A DNA stretch of 64,000 nt from Pectobacterium aquaticum. GTDB lineage: Bacteria > Pseudomonadota > Gammaproteobacteria > Enterobacterales > Enterobacteriaceae. The stretch covers positions 2,790,001 through 2,854,000 of the forward strand of contig NZ_CP086253.1 of the NCBI RefSeq assembly GCF_003382565.3, written 5' to 3'. Under the pieces are notes generated by a model. That model was not told where the DNA came from. It did no database searches and saw only the letters and a program-made list of their open reading frames with translations. The stretch's first letter is position 1; each line of letters starts with the position of its first letter. Below, piece by piece: positions 15,720 to 24,578 of this stretch. Position numbers and translations under genes: made by a program.

Positions 15720-16936
15720 ACGCGCTCCGCGGTCAGTTGCACCGCACTGATAGTACGTGCGTTAAACCCGGCTTCGCAGTAACCAAAGTAGTAGAGCCAC
15801 ATACGACGAAATCGGTCATCAAAACCGAGCTTTTCAATATCCTGCCAGGCGTGTACAAACCGCTGCCGCCACTGTGCCAGCGTGCGAGCGTAGTCAGGCC
15901 CCATGTCGAACAGATTGCGGACGACAAAATCGGTGTGTCGCGTCATCAGCTCACTCATCACCGTAATGCTTGGCAAAAAACCGCCAGGGAAGATGTAGCG
16001 CTGGATAAAATCGACGCTTTTGCTGTAGTCACGGTAACGCTGATCCTGAATGGTGATGGCCTGAATCACCATTTTTCCTCCCGGGCGCAAACGTGCCTGA
16101 CAGGTGCGGAAGAAGGCTGGCAGGTAGCGTTGCCCTACCGCTTCTATCATCTCGACCGACACCAGCTTATCGAACTCGCCGGTCAGATCGCGGTAGTCAC
16201 ACAGCAGGACCTGCACCCGATCCTGCAACCCCGCGCGGGCAATCCGCGCTTTCGCCCAGTGGTACTGCTCCTGCGACAGCGTGGTAGTGGTGACGCGGCA
16301 GCCGTAATGACGAGCGGCGAACTCCGCCATCGCCCCCCAGCCAGTGCCGATTTCCAGCAGGTGATCGCTGGCCGTCAGCATCAGCTGTTCACATAGGCGG
16401 GCCATCTTTGCCCGCTGGGCTAGGGTAAGATCCTGCTCGTCGGCGGTGAACAGCGCACTGGAGTAGAGCAGTTCTTCATCGAGAAAATGGGCGTAGAACT
16501 CATTGCCTAGGTCGTAATGGGCAGCGATGTTTTCCCGCGCCTGCTGCCGATGGTTGCGCCGCGTCCAGTGGCGAAGCCGCTCAACGTGTCTGCCGAGCAG
16601 ACGAAAGCCGCTTTCCATCTGCTCTAGCACCTTGCTGTTGAACGCAAGAATCTGCAACAGCGGGGTGAGCTGATTCGTCTCCCACTCGCCGTCTATCCAG
16701 GCTTCAGCAGCGCCGAGGCTACCGCCAGTCAGCAAACGCCAGTACGCGCCAGGGACAAGGATCTGCACGTCGGCACGCAGTGTGGCGTCAGCATCGCCAA
16801 AATGGAAAGTCTGCGCCCCTTCACGTACCGTGATCGCGCCCTCGCGGATACCACTTAGCAAACGAAAGAGCAGCCAGCGCGCGATACGAGCGTTGCGCGG
16901 GATGTCGGGTTCAAGCGCAAAGACGGGATCGGTCAT
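15716..16936 (-). CDS. Cyclopropane-fatty-acyl-phospholipid synthase family methyltransferase
   Basis: 406 residues, typical for CFA synthases. The SAM-binding motif is LLEIGTGWGAMAEFAARHYG near 190, preceded by HYDLGNEFYAHFLDEELLYSSA, the substrate-domain signature. VSVEMIEAVGQRYLPAFF follows. These enzymes methylate or cyclopropanate the double bond of membrane phospholipid acyl chains. Its neighbours (flavin oxidoreductase, DUF1365, SDR) match clusters in other proteobacteria where a CFA paralogue makes branched or furan fatty acids under photo-oxidative stress, so it is likely a specialised paralogue and not housekeeping cfa. Overlaps both neighbours by four bases. Confidence 0.85.
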   Translation of the reverse strand: MTDPVFALEPDIPRNARIARWLLFRLLSGIREGAITVREGAQTFHFGDADATLRADVQILVPGAYWRLLTGGSLGAAEAWIDGEWETNQLTPLLQILAFNSKVLEQMESGFRLLGRHVERLRHWTRRNHRQQARENIAAHYDLGNEFYAHFLDEELLYSSALFTADEQDLTLAQRAKMARLCEQLMLTASDHLLEIGTGWGAMAEFAARHYGCRVTTTTLSQEQYHWAKARIARAGLQDRVQVLLCDYRDLTGEFDKLVSVEMIEAVGQRYLPAFFRTCQARLRPGGKMVIQAITIQDQRYRDYSKSVDFIQRYIFPGGFLPSITVMSELMTRHTDFVVRNLFDMGPDYARTLAQWRQRFVHAWQDIEKLGFDDRFRRMWLYYFGYCEAGFNARTISAVQLTAERV

Positions 16937-17670
16937 GAGCGTTCACTCCTGCTGACGGGATGGTTGTACAGCGGCACACGCTTAAGCCATAGCCGCAGCG
17001 CCTGCCAATAAATAGCGAACACAGTTTTCAGCGTCATCAACGGTATACGCAGCAGAAGTGACGTCAGGTTTGCGCGCGTCAGTGGTTCACGGCGCAGCAC
17101 CAACGTGGCATCGAATACTTTGGATTCCTGATGATTTTCGATATGCATATGCAGCGTTTTACCGGGGCTGTTGAAACGCCAGTGGTAAACCATGTCCATC
17201 GGGTTAAAGGGGGAGACGTGGAACGCCTTTTCCAGCGGGCGGGTCTCCTGACTATCGACCGCATGACCATCGACCGCATAGTAATGGCGCTCGTTCCACG
17301 GGGTATTGCGCACCTCCGCCAGTATCCAGCGCAGGATGCCCATGTGGTCATAGCAGTAGTAAAAATTGACCGGATTAAAGTGGAACCCGAAATAGCGTAA
17401 CTGGGTCAGAAGCATAACCCGGCCATCAGGTCGCTCGCCGGTCAGGCTTTCAAGCCGGTCAAGGGCGTTCTCTTTGAGCGGTGTACCGAGCGGATAGTCC
17501 GCATCGTGGAAAGCGGCAGCGGCAAATCGGTTACGGCGGATGCCTGCCGATGGCAGCATGTCGAGTTCATCCAGATCGAGCCAAGCCATAAACATGCTGT
17601 AGCGAAAATGGTGCACTTTCGGCTGGAGCCGCCGATGGCGTAAAACCCCCTGATACAGGCAACTGTTCAT
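16933..17670 (-). CDS. DUF1365 family protein
   Basis: 245 residues, typical DUF1365: NSCLYQGVLRHRRLQPKVHH at the start, then HFRYSMFMAWLDLDEL, LLTQLRYFGFHFNPVNFYYCYD and a C-terminal basic membrane-proximal segment. No catalytic role is established for this family, but it is nearly always next to the FAD oxidoreductase and the CFA paralogue, as here. Starts one base after the oxidoreductase stop and overlaps the CFA-like gene by four bases. Confidence 0.8.
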   Translation of the reverse strand: MNSCLYQGVLRHRRLQPKVHHFRYSMFMAWLDLDELDMLPSAGIRRNRFAAAAFHDADYPLGTPLKENALDRLESLTGERPDGRVMLLTQLRYFGFHFNPVNFYYCYDHMGILRWILAEVRNTPWNERHYYAVDGHAVDSQETRPLEKAFHVSPFNPMDMVYHWRFNSPGKTLHMHIENHQESKVFDATLVLRREPLTRANLTSLLLRIPLMTLKTVFAIYWQALRLWLKRVPLYNHPVSRSERS

Positions 17671-17671
17671 T

Positions 17672-18934
17672 TCAGTTCCCCTCTCCTGCGGCGGCGATCC
17701 CCTTCACCACATCGAGTGCGCTACGTACGCCATCTTCATGAAAACCGTTGTACCAGTACGCCCCACAATACCAGCTCCGCTGAAAGCCGTTAATCTCACC
17801 GCGCCGCGCCTGTGCGCGCCAGCTTTTGGGGTTGAACAGCGGGTGTTCATAAACAAAACGCTTCCAGACATAGCGCTCATCAATCGGTGTTTCTGGGTTC
17901 AGGGTAACGCAGAACAGGGGGCTACCCTCTGGCAACCCTTGTAAAATATTCATGTTATAGGTGACACAGGCACTATCCTGTTCACGCTCACTCAGGCGAT
18001 AGTTCCAACTGGCCCAGGCGCGCTGGCGCACCGGCAACCAGCGTGGGTCGCTGTGTAACACCACCTCGTTACGCTGCCAGCCGATATCCCCCAGCACCTC
18101 ACGCTCGGCCGGCGTCGGCTCGTCAAGCATCGCCAATGCCTGCGCGGAGTGGCAAGCGAAAATCACCTGATCGAACGTATAGCTCGATTCCTCAAGTTGG
18201 ATCTGAACGCCTCCGTCGTGGCGCATCACCTTCTGCACCGGCGCGTTAAGATGAAGGGTCAGGCGATCGCCCAGTTGTGCCAGCATAGCGCGAATGTATT
18301 CCCGCGAACCGCCGGGTACCACGTACCACTGCGGACGATGAGCGATATCCAGCAGACCGTGGTGCTCAAAGAAACGCAAAAACAGCGGTAGCGGGAAGCG
18401 GCGCATCTCCTGAAGCGACGACGACCAGATAGCGGCCCCCATCGGCAAGATGTAATGACGGGCGAAAAAACCGCTGAAATGGTGCCGTTCGAGGAAAGTC
18501 TGTAGCGTAGCGCTCTCGTCCACCTCACCCGCCAACGCTTCTTTTGCCAATCGATTAAAACGTACGATCGATTTCAGCAGCCCCCAGAATGTAGGATTGA
18601 CAAGATTACGGCGCTGGGCAAACAGCGAAGCGACAGTATGACCGTTATACTCCAGACCGTTCTCTGGGTTATGCACGGAGAAGCTCATTTGCGTTTTTTG
18701 CCCACGGATGCCCAACTCGCTGAGCAGGCCCATAAAACGCGGATAGGTGCGGTCGTTATAGACAATAAACCCCGTATCGATGGCATACGCCCCCTGCGGA
18801 GTGGTGACATCAACCGTAGCGGTATGTCCACCTAACGTGGGTTCGGCCTCGAAAAGCGTAACCTGATGGTGTCCGGCCAGCCGCCAGGCACAAGTCAACC
18901 CGGCGATACCGCTGCCGATAATAGCAATGTTCAT
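17672..18934 (-). CDS. FAD-dependent amine-oxidase-like oxidoreductase
   Basis: 420 residues. The N-terminus has the dinucleotide fold IAIIGSGIAGLTCAWRL with the acidic end of strand two (LFEAEPTLGGHT), typical of flavin amine oxidases and desaturases. ETPIDERYVWKRFVYEHPLF and RSWYCGAYWYNGFHEDG near the end match the NAD(P)/FAD-binding proteins that accompany DUF1365 and CFA genes. It probably oxidises a modified acyl chain; the substrate is inferred. Overlaps the SDR stop (ATGA). Confidence 0.8.
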   Translation of the reverse strand: MNIAIIGSGIAGLTCAWRLAGHHQVTLFEAEPTLGGHTATVDVTTPQGAYAIDTGFIVYNDRTYPRFMGLLSELGIRGQKTQMSFSVHNPENGLEYNGHTVASLFAQRRNLVNPTFWGLLKSIVRFNRLAKEALAGEVDESATLQTFLERHHFSGFFARHYILPMGAAIWSSSLQEMRRFPLPLFLRFFEHHGLLDIAHRPQWYVVPGGSREYIRAMLAQLGDRLTLHLNAPVQKVMRHDGGVQIQLEESSYTFDQVIFACHSAQALAMLDEPTPAEREVLGDIGWQRNEVVLHSDPRWLPVRQRAWASWNYRLSEREQDSACVTYNMNILQGLPEGSPLFCVTLNPETPIDERYVWKRFVYEHPLFNPKSWRAQARRGEINGFQRSWYCGAYWYNGFHEDGVRSALDVVKGIAAAGEGN

Positions 18935-19650
18935 GAACGCACCATCCTGCGCAGCAACGCGCGTTGAAGAAAATTTGGCAGCCCTGCCAGCAGGCGCAAA
19001 ATCAGGCTGAAACCTGCCGGGAATGCGATGTGACCTTTCCCTTTAGCCAGACCACGACGGATAGCCTCCACAGCGCTATCTACGCTCACCTGACCGGGCA
19101 TGGAAAAATCATTTTGGCGGGTCAGTGGCGTGTCAACAAAGCCCGGCGAGACGACCGTGACGGCAATCCCTTTTGGCTCCCAATCCAGACGCAGGCTATT
19201 GGCAAACCAGGTCAGCGCCGCTTTCGATGCACCATAAGCCTCTGCCCGTGGGAAGTGCAGCCAGTGTGCCATGGAGCTGACCAGCACCACGCGGTTTCCC
19301 GAAACCAACTGCCCCTGTAGCGCGGCCAGACAGTTTACCGGCCCCAGAACATTGGTGGTCATCACCCGTTCCACCAGCGCGGCATCCACAACGCCATGAT
19401 CCAGATATTCACAGGTTCCCGCACAGAGAATGACCAAATCGGCAGCGCAGTTGGACAGCGCCTGACGGCAGGCCTCAGGATCGGTCATATCGAACGACCT
19501 AACCGTAATGTTTGGGCTGTATTGGTGTAACGCCTCCAGCCGGTCTGGATCTCGCCCGCAAGCGATGACGCGGTAGCCGTCATCGGCCCAGGATTTTGCG
19601 AGCCCCTCGCCTATGCCAGAGCTTGCACCCGTGATGAGGACCGTTTTCAT
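18931..19650 (-). CDS. Short-chain dehydrogenase/reductase (SDR)
   Basis: 239 residues from ATG 19650. This start gives an immediate Rossmann motif, MKTVLITGASSGIGEGLAKS, and overlaps the upstream stop as ATGA; longer versions add 44 unrelated residues. The catalytic tetrad is seen in VVLVSSMAHWLHFP (Ser) and AYGASKAA (YxxxK). PGFVDTPLT follows. NAD(P)H-linked oxidation or reduction of a carbonyl is expected; the substrate is unknown. It is the second gene of the coupled lipid operon. Confidence 0.8.
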   Translation of the reverse strand: MKTVLITGASSGIGEGLAKSWADDGYRVIACGRDPDRLEALHQYSPNITVRSFDMTDPEACRQALSNCAADLVILCAGTCEYLDHGVVDAALVERVMTTNVLGPVNCLAALQGQLVSGNRVVLVSSMAHWLHFPRAEAYGASKAALTWFANSLRLDWEPKGIAVTVVSPGFVDTPLTRQNDFSMPGQVSVDSAVEAIRRGLAKGKGHIAFPAGFSLILRLLAGLPNFLQRALLRRMVRS

Positions 19651-20081
19651 GAACGCACCCTCCTTTTCACACCGCGCACCGCCCAGCCCAGTAACGGAAG
19701 GTGTTCGTAGATCATCTCTCCGGCGTCGTAATAATCGCGCTGACGAATAATCAGATCGTCCTGAATATCCACGATTGAGCATCCCTGCAGGGTAAGTGCG
19801 TCTCCCCCAGCAACTCGCGGGTGGGCCCAGTGCATGGTCCAGGTTACGGCAAAACGATGGCCGCTGCTGAGGGAAGGGTCAATGGAAAAGTGGCACTGCT
19901 CAACATTAGCCAGCAGATGGGTGAAGTAACGCTGGATCGCAACCAGCCCCTCATGTTCACCAAACGGGTCGATAAGCGAAGCATCCGGATGATAAATCGC
20001 GGCCAGCGCCGATGGCTGCTGGGTATCCAGCTTAGCGTAGTAATCCACAAATCGGTTGATGACGGATGACAATGTGTTCAT
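19647..20081 (-). CDS. NTF2-like (SnoaL-type) protein, first gene of the lipid operon
   Basis: About 144 residues from ATG 20081, preceded by AGGTGAG. The longer frame to 20123 would start upstream of the predicted transcript start. LSSVINRFVDYYAKLD, LAAIYHPDASLIDPFGEHEG and YFTHLLANVEQCHFSID follow the SnoaL/NTF2 cone fold. These proteins act as small isomerases or cyclases, or simply bind ligands. The stop overlaps the SDR start. It is the promoter-proximal gene of an apparently eight-gene coupled unit. Confidence 0.75.
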   Translation of the reverse strand: MNTLSSVINRFVDYYAKLDTQQPSALAAIYHPDASLIDPFGEHEGLVAIQRYFTHLLANVEQCHFSIDPSLSSGHRFAVTWTMHWAHPRVAGGDALTLQGCSIVDIQDDLIIRQRDYYDAGEMIYEHLPLLGWAVRGVKRRVRS

Positions 20082-20127
20082 GAGTCTCACCTGGGCTTTG
20101 AACAACGTGGCGTAATCGCACAATTAA

Positions 20128-20156
20128 AATCTACACAATTATTTTTATTTGTCCAA
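20128..20156 (-). promoter_or_regulatory. Promoter of the lipid-modification operon
   Basis: On the minus strand TTGGAC (20156-20151) and TAGATT (20133-20128) are separated by 17 bases. This predicts transcription about 40 bases before the ATG at 20081. TGGACA and TGTGTAG inside the element may be part of a regulator site, perhaps for the adjacent MerR protein. Confidence 0.45.
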
Positions 20157-20310
20157 GTTTTAACGGGGTTATTTTTTATTTCATAATAATTTCAATAGAT
20201 TACTTATATCTATTTTACAGATGAAACTTTTTATTCTTAGACGGCGTCACCCGCCCGCCACCTTTGCAGGTGGCAGCGAAGTGAAAGATTGCGAGATGAA
20301 AAAAGCGGAA

Positions 20311-21039
20311 TTACAGAGGAATGACGTCTAAGGAAGCGACGTGCTGTTGCCAAAGGTCAATCTGTTTTTTGCGAGCCGCGGTGAGTTTACCGGTGGTGAC
20401 CAGCAGCCATTTTCGCTCCGGGAAAATCTCTGGTGCCAGAGTGGCTGGCGGTACGGGAAGGACGTCAATGCGAAGCCCCTGACCGGTGCGCATGAGCGCT
20501 TCGAGCCAAATTTCGCACGGATCGCTCAGATGCCAACCGGTAATCAGATAGTTATCACCTGGCGCTCTTTTATCCCCTTCAAGGCAAAACGACGTGTAGG
20601 AGATGATGATGCCGTCGAGGATTTCGCGCAGGGTCATCATCGCCGGAATATTGGCCGAGACTTTGCTGCGCAGCGGACGCAATACTTCACGGACCAGTTC
20701 CGTACGCGGATACTCGCGGCCTGCGTCGTAAATCAGCTGGCGCAGGGATTCGATTTTTCCCTCTTTCAACCGCTGCAACATGCTTTCCTGCAGGGCAAGC
20801 CAATTATTTGTTCGACGCGTGCCTGGGCGAGCCAGCAGCGGTTTCACCTGGCTGACCGGAACCCCTTTTTTCACCCAGTCGAGAATTTTTAACGCCTGCT
20901 GGACATCGTCATCGCTGTACAACCGGTGGCCACCGTCTGTGCGCATCGGTTTGAGCAGGCCGTAACGACGCTGCCAAGCACGGAGCGTCGTCGCATTTAT
21001 CCCACAAAGCCGGGAAAATTCACCGATGGAGTAAGACAT
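20311..21039 (-). CDS. MerR-family regulator, MlrA-like
   Basis: 242 residues. The winged helix is SIGEFSRLCGINATTLRAWQRRYGLLKPMRTDGGHRLY, the MlrA/LitR/CarH subclass with RRYG and GGHR. The C-terminal 150 residues resemble a degenerate cobalamin-type sensor domain, but no clear B12-binding DxHxxG motif is seen, so light sensing by cobalamin is unlikely. It lies upstream of and in line with the lipid operon, separated by 187 bases, and probably controls it. In other gammaproteobacteria LitR-type regulators sit beside the same cluster and phr. GCCACCT/AGGTGGC at 20256-20273 downstream may form its terminator. Confidence 0.75.
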   Translation of the reverse strand: MSYSIGEFSRLCGINATTLRAWQRRYGLLKPMRTDGGHRLYSDDDVQQALKILDWVKKGVPVSQVKPLLARPGTRRTNNWLALQESMLQRLKEGKIESLRQLIYDAGREYPRTELVREVLRPLRSKVSANIPAMMTLREILDGIIISYTSFCLEGDKRAPGDNYLITGWHLSDPCEIWLEALMRTGQGLRIDVLPVPPATLAPEIFPERKWLLVTTGKLTAARKKQIDLWQQHVASLDVIPL

Positions 21040-21067
21040 GTACTCAGCCTGATAGTAAACAATGCTC

Positions 21068-21391
21068 TCAATATACTACGAATAGCGTCAGGTTGAATGA
21101 CGTCGTTGTCACCGCGACAAACACCAGATCGAATGGATGGCTGATAGTCACCGGATTGCTCAATACCGGTCCTGGCACCACAATTCCACCATCATCGTGA
21201 CGCAGAACTCATTGCGGATGCGCAGTACGTCCGCAAAGGACTGGCGTACGGTTAACGTCATGCAGTACAGCAGCAATGGTAGTACCTATTGCCCCCGGCC
21301 CCAGATGCGGAAAACACAATTCACCCCGCACCCGCTCATCAGCGGTGAAGATCCTGTTGCGAACCGCGTTATTAACCCCTAACGTGAGCAT
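21068..21391 (-). pseudogene. Decayed ketopantoate reductase-like (PanE/ApbA) N-terminus
   Basis: The minus strand reads LCFPHLGPGAIGTTIAAVLH then TPVLCGRTAHPQ, a stop (TGA), and in the same frame VLRHDDGGIVVPGPVLSNP and HPFDLVFVAVTTTSFN. This follows the N-terminal Rossmann domain of 2-dehydropantoate 2-reductases (GxGAxG, GR, DLVxxAVK), but the lysine region is altered and the frame ends soon after. The C-terminal two thirds are missing. It is a relic and not a working gene. Confidence 0.6.
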
Positions 21392-21437
21392 TATTCTTCA
21401 CCCTTTGGGTATTCATTGTTTTGATTGACGAGGGAAA

Positions 21438-21773
21438 ATGGAACGCTTGTTTGTCTACGGGACGCTGCGCCCAGGCCACGAAAATGCCTATATTCTGGAA
21501 AACATCGGTGGAGACTGGCTGCCGGGTTACGTGACAGGCACGTTTTATGAGCGTGGCTGGGGCGCTGCCGCAGATTTTCCGGGGATCGTGCTGGATGATC
21601 ACGGGTCGCGCATCAACGGTTATCTATTTTTATCTGATAATCTCGAAGCGCACTGGCCAATGTTGGATGAATTTGAAGACGGCTACGATCGCGTTGAGGT
21701 TGTGGTTACTACAGCGGAAGACCAGCAGGTTACGGCATGGGTTTATCAGTTACAGCCACAGACACGCCAGTAG
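21438..21773 (+). CDS. Gamma-glutamylcyclotransferase-family (AIG2/YtfP-like) protein
   Basis: 111 residues. ERLFVYGTLRPGHENAY at the start is the YGTLRxG signature that binds the substrate in GGCT-fold proteins, and LDEFEDGYDRVEVVV contains the acidic residue usually taken as catalytic base. Size and motifs match small bacterial AIG2-like proteins (YtfP/BtrG type). The true substrate is unknown. GAGGGAAA precedes the ATG. Single-gene unit. Confidence 0.8.
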   Translation: MERLFVYGTLRPGHENAYILENIGGDWLPGYVTGTFYERGWGAAADFPGIVLDDHGSRINGYLFLSDNLEAHWPMLDEFEDGYDRVEVVVTTAEDQQVTAWVYQLQPQTRQ

Positions 21774-21830
21774 CGTTTAGGGTATATAAATCAAATACGC
21801 CCATCGCCCTGCCACAGCCAAATTGAAAAA

Positions 21831-21856
21831 TCCCGCTTATGGCAACCTAAGCGGGA
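21831..21856 (-). terminator. Terminator of the ymjA-like gene
   Basis: TCCCGCTT (21831-21838) pairs with AAGCGGGA (21849-21856); an A-tract at 21826-21830 becomes the U-tract on the minus strand. It lies about 50 bases after the stop of the minus-strand gene. Confidence 0.6.
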
Positions 21857-21908
21857 CGCGAACATCACAACCTCAATGTTGCTTGTTTCCAAACACCCTA
21901 AACAACCG

Positions 21909-22154
21909 TTATTCATTGCCCCATTGATTCAGGAATGTCGCGATTTCATCAATACGAAACTCGTCAATACCGGCTTCACTGGCCATCTCTTTCTGCGCCT
22001 CTTCACTGATCTCTTCGTTATTCATTAAGCGGGTAATCAGCAGTTGGAAATAGCGCGCCAGAGCGTCACGTTCTGACTCGCTCACCGGCTTTTCAGATTC
22101 CGTCGCATACTCATCCGTGATGTCATAAAATTTAAGTGGTATTTCATTGCTCAT
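21909..22154 (-). CDS. ymjA: DUF2543 protein, YmjA homologue
   Basis: 81 residues from ATG 22154. MSNEIPLKFYDITDEYATES, LARYFQLLITRLMNNEEISE and RIDEIATFLNQWGNE closely follow E. coli YmjA from end to end, which fixes the start; a longer frame to 22238 adds unrelated residues. Small acidic cytoplasmic protein of unknown function. Single gene with its own terminator. Confidence 0.85.
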   Translation of the reverse strand: MSNEIPLKFYDITDEYATESEKPVSESERDALARYFQLLITRLMNNEEISEEAQKEMASEAGIDEFRIDEIATFLNQWGNE

Positions 22155-22484
22155 ACGTCGTCCCCAAGGGTTAAGGTCTATATCTATTGATATTAGCACC
22201 TTACCATAAATCATGCAGTTAATGACATCTAACCACATGAATCTAAAACATAAAACAGGTTATTTAATACCGACTACAACCACACCGACTCGAACCATAC
22301 ACCAAGTCATGAAGATGGCTCATGTCTATTGAAATTAAATCACTTTTACTCACTCGATGAGTCTGGCATAAATTGTGCAATACTATAAACAAGATGAAAC
22401 CTGCAAAATTATAAAACCTGAAAACCTTGGCAAAGCAAGCAATAATTTCAGGTTTTATATCAAGAATTAGGATGCGAGATCGCA

Positions 22485-23462
22485 ATGAATAAGAATTTTA
22501 CCTTTACGATTAAGAACACGTGTTTCGATGAAAATTATAACCCCTCCGAAAACACGCGTATTACGACCAACTTTGCGAACTTGGCGAGAGGAAAAAATCG
22601 CCAGGAGAACTTGCGCAACGCCTTAACGATGATTGACAATCGCTTCAATTCCCTAGCAAGTTGGGATAACCCCAAAGGGGATCGCTATTCTGTCGAACTT
22701 GATATCATTTCCGTTGAGGTTGATATAGAAGGCAATGGCGATAGCTTCCCCGTCATTGAAATACTGAAAACCAATATTGTCGATAAAAAAACTAACGAGC
22801 GCATTGAAGGTATTGTAGGAAATAACTTCTCCTCCTACGTGCGAGATTATGATTTTAGCGTATTGCTGGCAGATCATAATAAGAATCACCCCGGATTTAG
22901 CACCCCCGATAACTTTGGCGATCTGCATGGCAATATCTTTAAATGCTTCGTAAATTCAGATTGTTACAAAGATAGCTTTAGTAAATCGCCAGTTATCTGC
23001 CTGAGTGTTTCAAGTAAAAACACCTACCATCGGACTGGCAATCAGCACCCTGTGTTAGGCGTCGAATACCAGCAAGATGAATATTCATTGACCGATCAAT
23101 ACTTCCATAAAATGGGATTGCAAGCTCGCTATTTTATGCCGCAAAATAGCGTCGCGCCTTTAGCTTTCTATTTTTCTGGTGACTTACTGAGTGATTACAC
23201 GAATCTTGAGCTGATCAGCACCATCGCCACGATGGAGACTTTTCAAAAGATTTACCGACCTGAGATTTACAATGCCAATTCTCCGGCAGGCCAATGCTAT
23301 CAGCCAAGCCTGAATCATCAGGATCATTCATTCACTCAAATTGTTTACGATAGAGAAGAACGTAGCCTGTTGGCTATCGAGCAGGGAAAGTTTACTGAGA
23401 AAAACTTCATCAAACCATACCACGCTATTCTTGAGCAATGGTCTGCTAATTACGTTCTTTGA
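22485..23462 (+). CDS. mesX: MesX (DUF1852), partner of the core methionine synthase
   Basis: 325 residues; matches DUF1852 along its length (TFTIKNTCFDENYNPSENTR, NRFNSLASWDNPKGDRY, DLHGNIFKCF, FQKIYRPEIYNANSPAG). DUF1852 proteins were named MesX because the shortened methionine synthase MesD needs them in a folate-independent, oxygen-requiring reaction. Here the gene precedes the MesD homologue by 30 bases, the known arrangement. How MesX works chemically is not settled. AGGATGCGAG lies before the start. A possible MetJ-like site (AGATGGCTCATGTCT around 22313) lies in the leader; weak. Confidence 0.8.
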   Translation: MNKNFTFTIKNTCFDENYNPSENTRITTNFANLARGKNRQENLRNALTMIDNRFNSLASWDNPKGDRYSVELDIISVEVDIEGNGDSFPVIEILKTNIVDKKTNERIEGIVGNNFSSYVRDYDFSVLLADHNKNHPGFSTPDNFGDLHGNIFKCFVNSDCYKDSFSKSPVICLSVSSKNTYHRTGNQHPVLGVEYQQDEYSLTDQYFHKMGLQARYFMPQNSVAPLAFYFSGDLLSDYTNLELISTIATMETFQKIYRPEIYNANSPAGQCYQPSLNHQDHSFTQIVYDREERSLLAIEQGKFTEKNFIKPYHAILEQWSANYVL

Positions 23463-23492
23463 TTAACCAAACACACAAGGTCACCGATTATT

Positions 23493-24524
23493 ATGAAAAT
23501 ATTGTTACCCACCTCCACGGCTGGCAGCTTACCGAAACCTTCTTGGCTGGCGCAGCCTGAGACACTGTGGTCCCCTTGGAAATTACAAGGTGAAGAATTG
23601 ATTGAGGGCAAACAAGATGCGCTACGTTTGAGCCTAGCAGATCAACTACAGGCAGGGATTGATATTGTTAGCGATGGTGAGCAAACGCGACAACATTTTG
23701 TCACGACCTTTATTGAGCACCTCAGCGGTGTTGATTTTGAGAAACGTGAGATCGTCAAAATTCGTAATCGCTATGACGCGAGTGTGCCGACAGTCATTGG
23801 TGCCGTGGTTCGCCAAAAGCCCGTTTTTGTTGAAGATGCCAAGTTTTTACGTCAGCAAACCACGCAACCCATTAAATGGGCACTGCCTGGCCCAATGACG
23901 ATGATCGATACGCTCTATGATAGCCACTATAAGAGCCGCGAAAAACTCGCCTGGGAATTCGCCAAAATTCTCAATCAAGAAGCCAAAGAATTAGAGGCTG
24001 CGGGTGTCGATATTATCCAATTTGATGAGCCCGCATTTAATGTTTTCTTTGATGAGGTGAATGATTGGGGCATTGCCGCATTAGAAAGAGCCGTTGAAGG
24101 GCTTAAATGTGAAACTGCGGTACATATTTGCTATGGCTATGGCATCAAAGCCAATACCGATTGGAAAAAGACGCTGGGCTCCGAGTGGCGGCAATATGAA
24201 GAAATTTTTCCTAAGCTGCAAAAATCGGCGATTGATATCATTTCACTGGAATGTCAGAACTCTCGGGTTCCAATGGATCTTATTGAACTCATTCGCGGTA
24301 AAAAAGTGATGGTAGGTGCCATTGACGTGGCAACTAATACCATTGAGACACCCGAGGAAGTCGCCGATACGTTACGAAAAGCACTGCAGTTTGTGGATGC
24401 CGACAAGCTCTATCCGTCGACCAACTGTGGCATGACTCCTTTATCTCGTCGCGTCGCAAGAGGCAAGCTCAATGCGTTAAGTGCGGGTGCGGAAATCGTC
24501 CGCAAAGAACTCTTGGCTAAATAA
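23493..24524 (+). CDS. mesD: Core methionine synthase MesD (MetE C-terminal-like)
   Basis: 343 residues, about the length of the catalytic C-terminal half of MetE and lacking the N-terminal half that helps bind folate. STAGSLPKPSWLAQPETLW opens it; VDIIQFDEPAFNVFF and AVHICYGYG supply the homocysteine/zinc site (His, Cys), and YPSTNCGMTPLSRRVA the second zinc cysteine. It makes methionine from homocysteine using a methyl donor other than 5-methyl-THF polyglutamate. Pairing with DUF1852 identifies the MesD subgroup. The organism probably also has MetE/MetH elsewhere. Confidence 0.8.
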   Translation: MKILLPTSTAGSLPKPSWLAQPETLWSPWKLQGEELIEGKQDALRLSLADQLQAGIDIVSDGEQTRQHFVTTFIEHLSGVDFEKREIVKIRNRYDASVPTVIGAVVRQKPVFVEDAKFLRQQTTQPIKWALPGPMTMIDTLYDSHYKSREKLAWEFAKILNQEAKELEAAGVDIIQFDEPAFNVFFDEVNDWGIAALERAVEGLKCETAVHICYGYGIKANTDWKKTLGSEWRQYEEIFPKLQKSAIDIISLECQNSRVPMDLIELIRGKKVMVGAIDVATNTIETPEEVADTLRKALQFVDADKLYPSTNCGMTPLSRRVARGKLNALSAGAEIVRKELLAK

Positions 24525-24578
24525 CATCGCCAAATAGTCAATCACTTGAGGCGAGTTCAGCGATACATCAGCCTTAAT

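Noticed and set aside
15581..16396. 271-aa plus-strand frame
   Set aside because: Entirely antisense to the CFA-like methyltransferase and DUF2878 genes, which have clear motifs.
20311..21039. Cobalamin-dependent photoreceptor (CarH/LitR) call for the MerR protein
   Set aside because: The DNA-binding half fits the subclass, but the B12-binding DxHxxG signature was not found, so only an MlrA-like label is kept.
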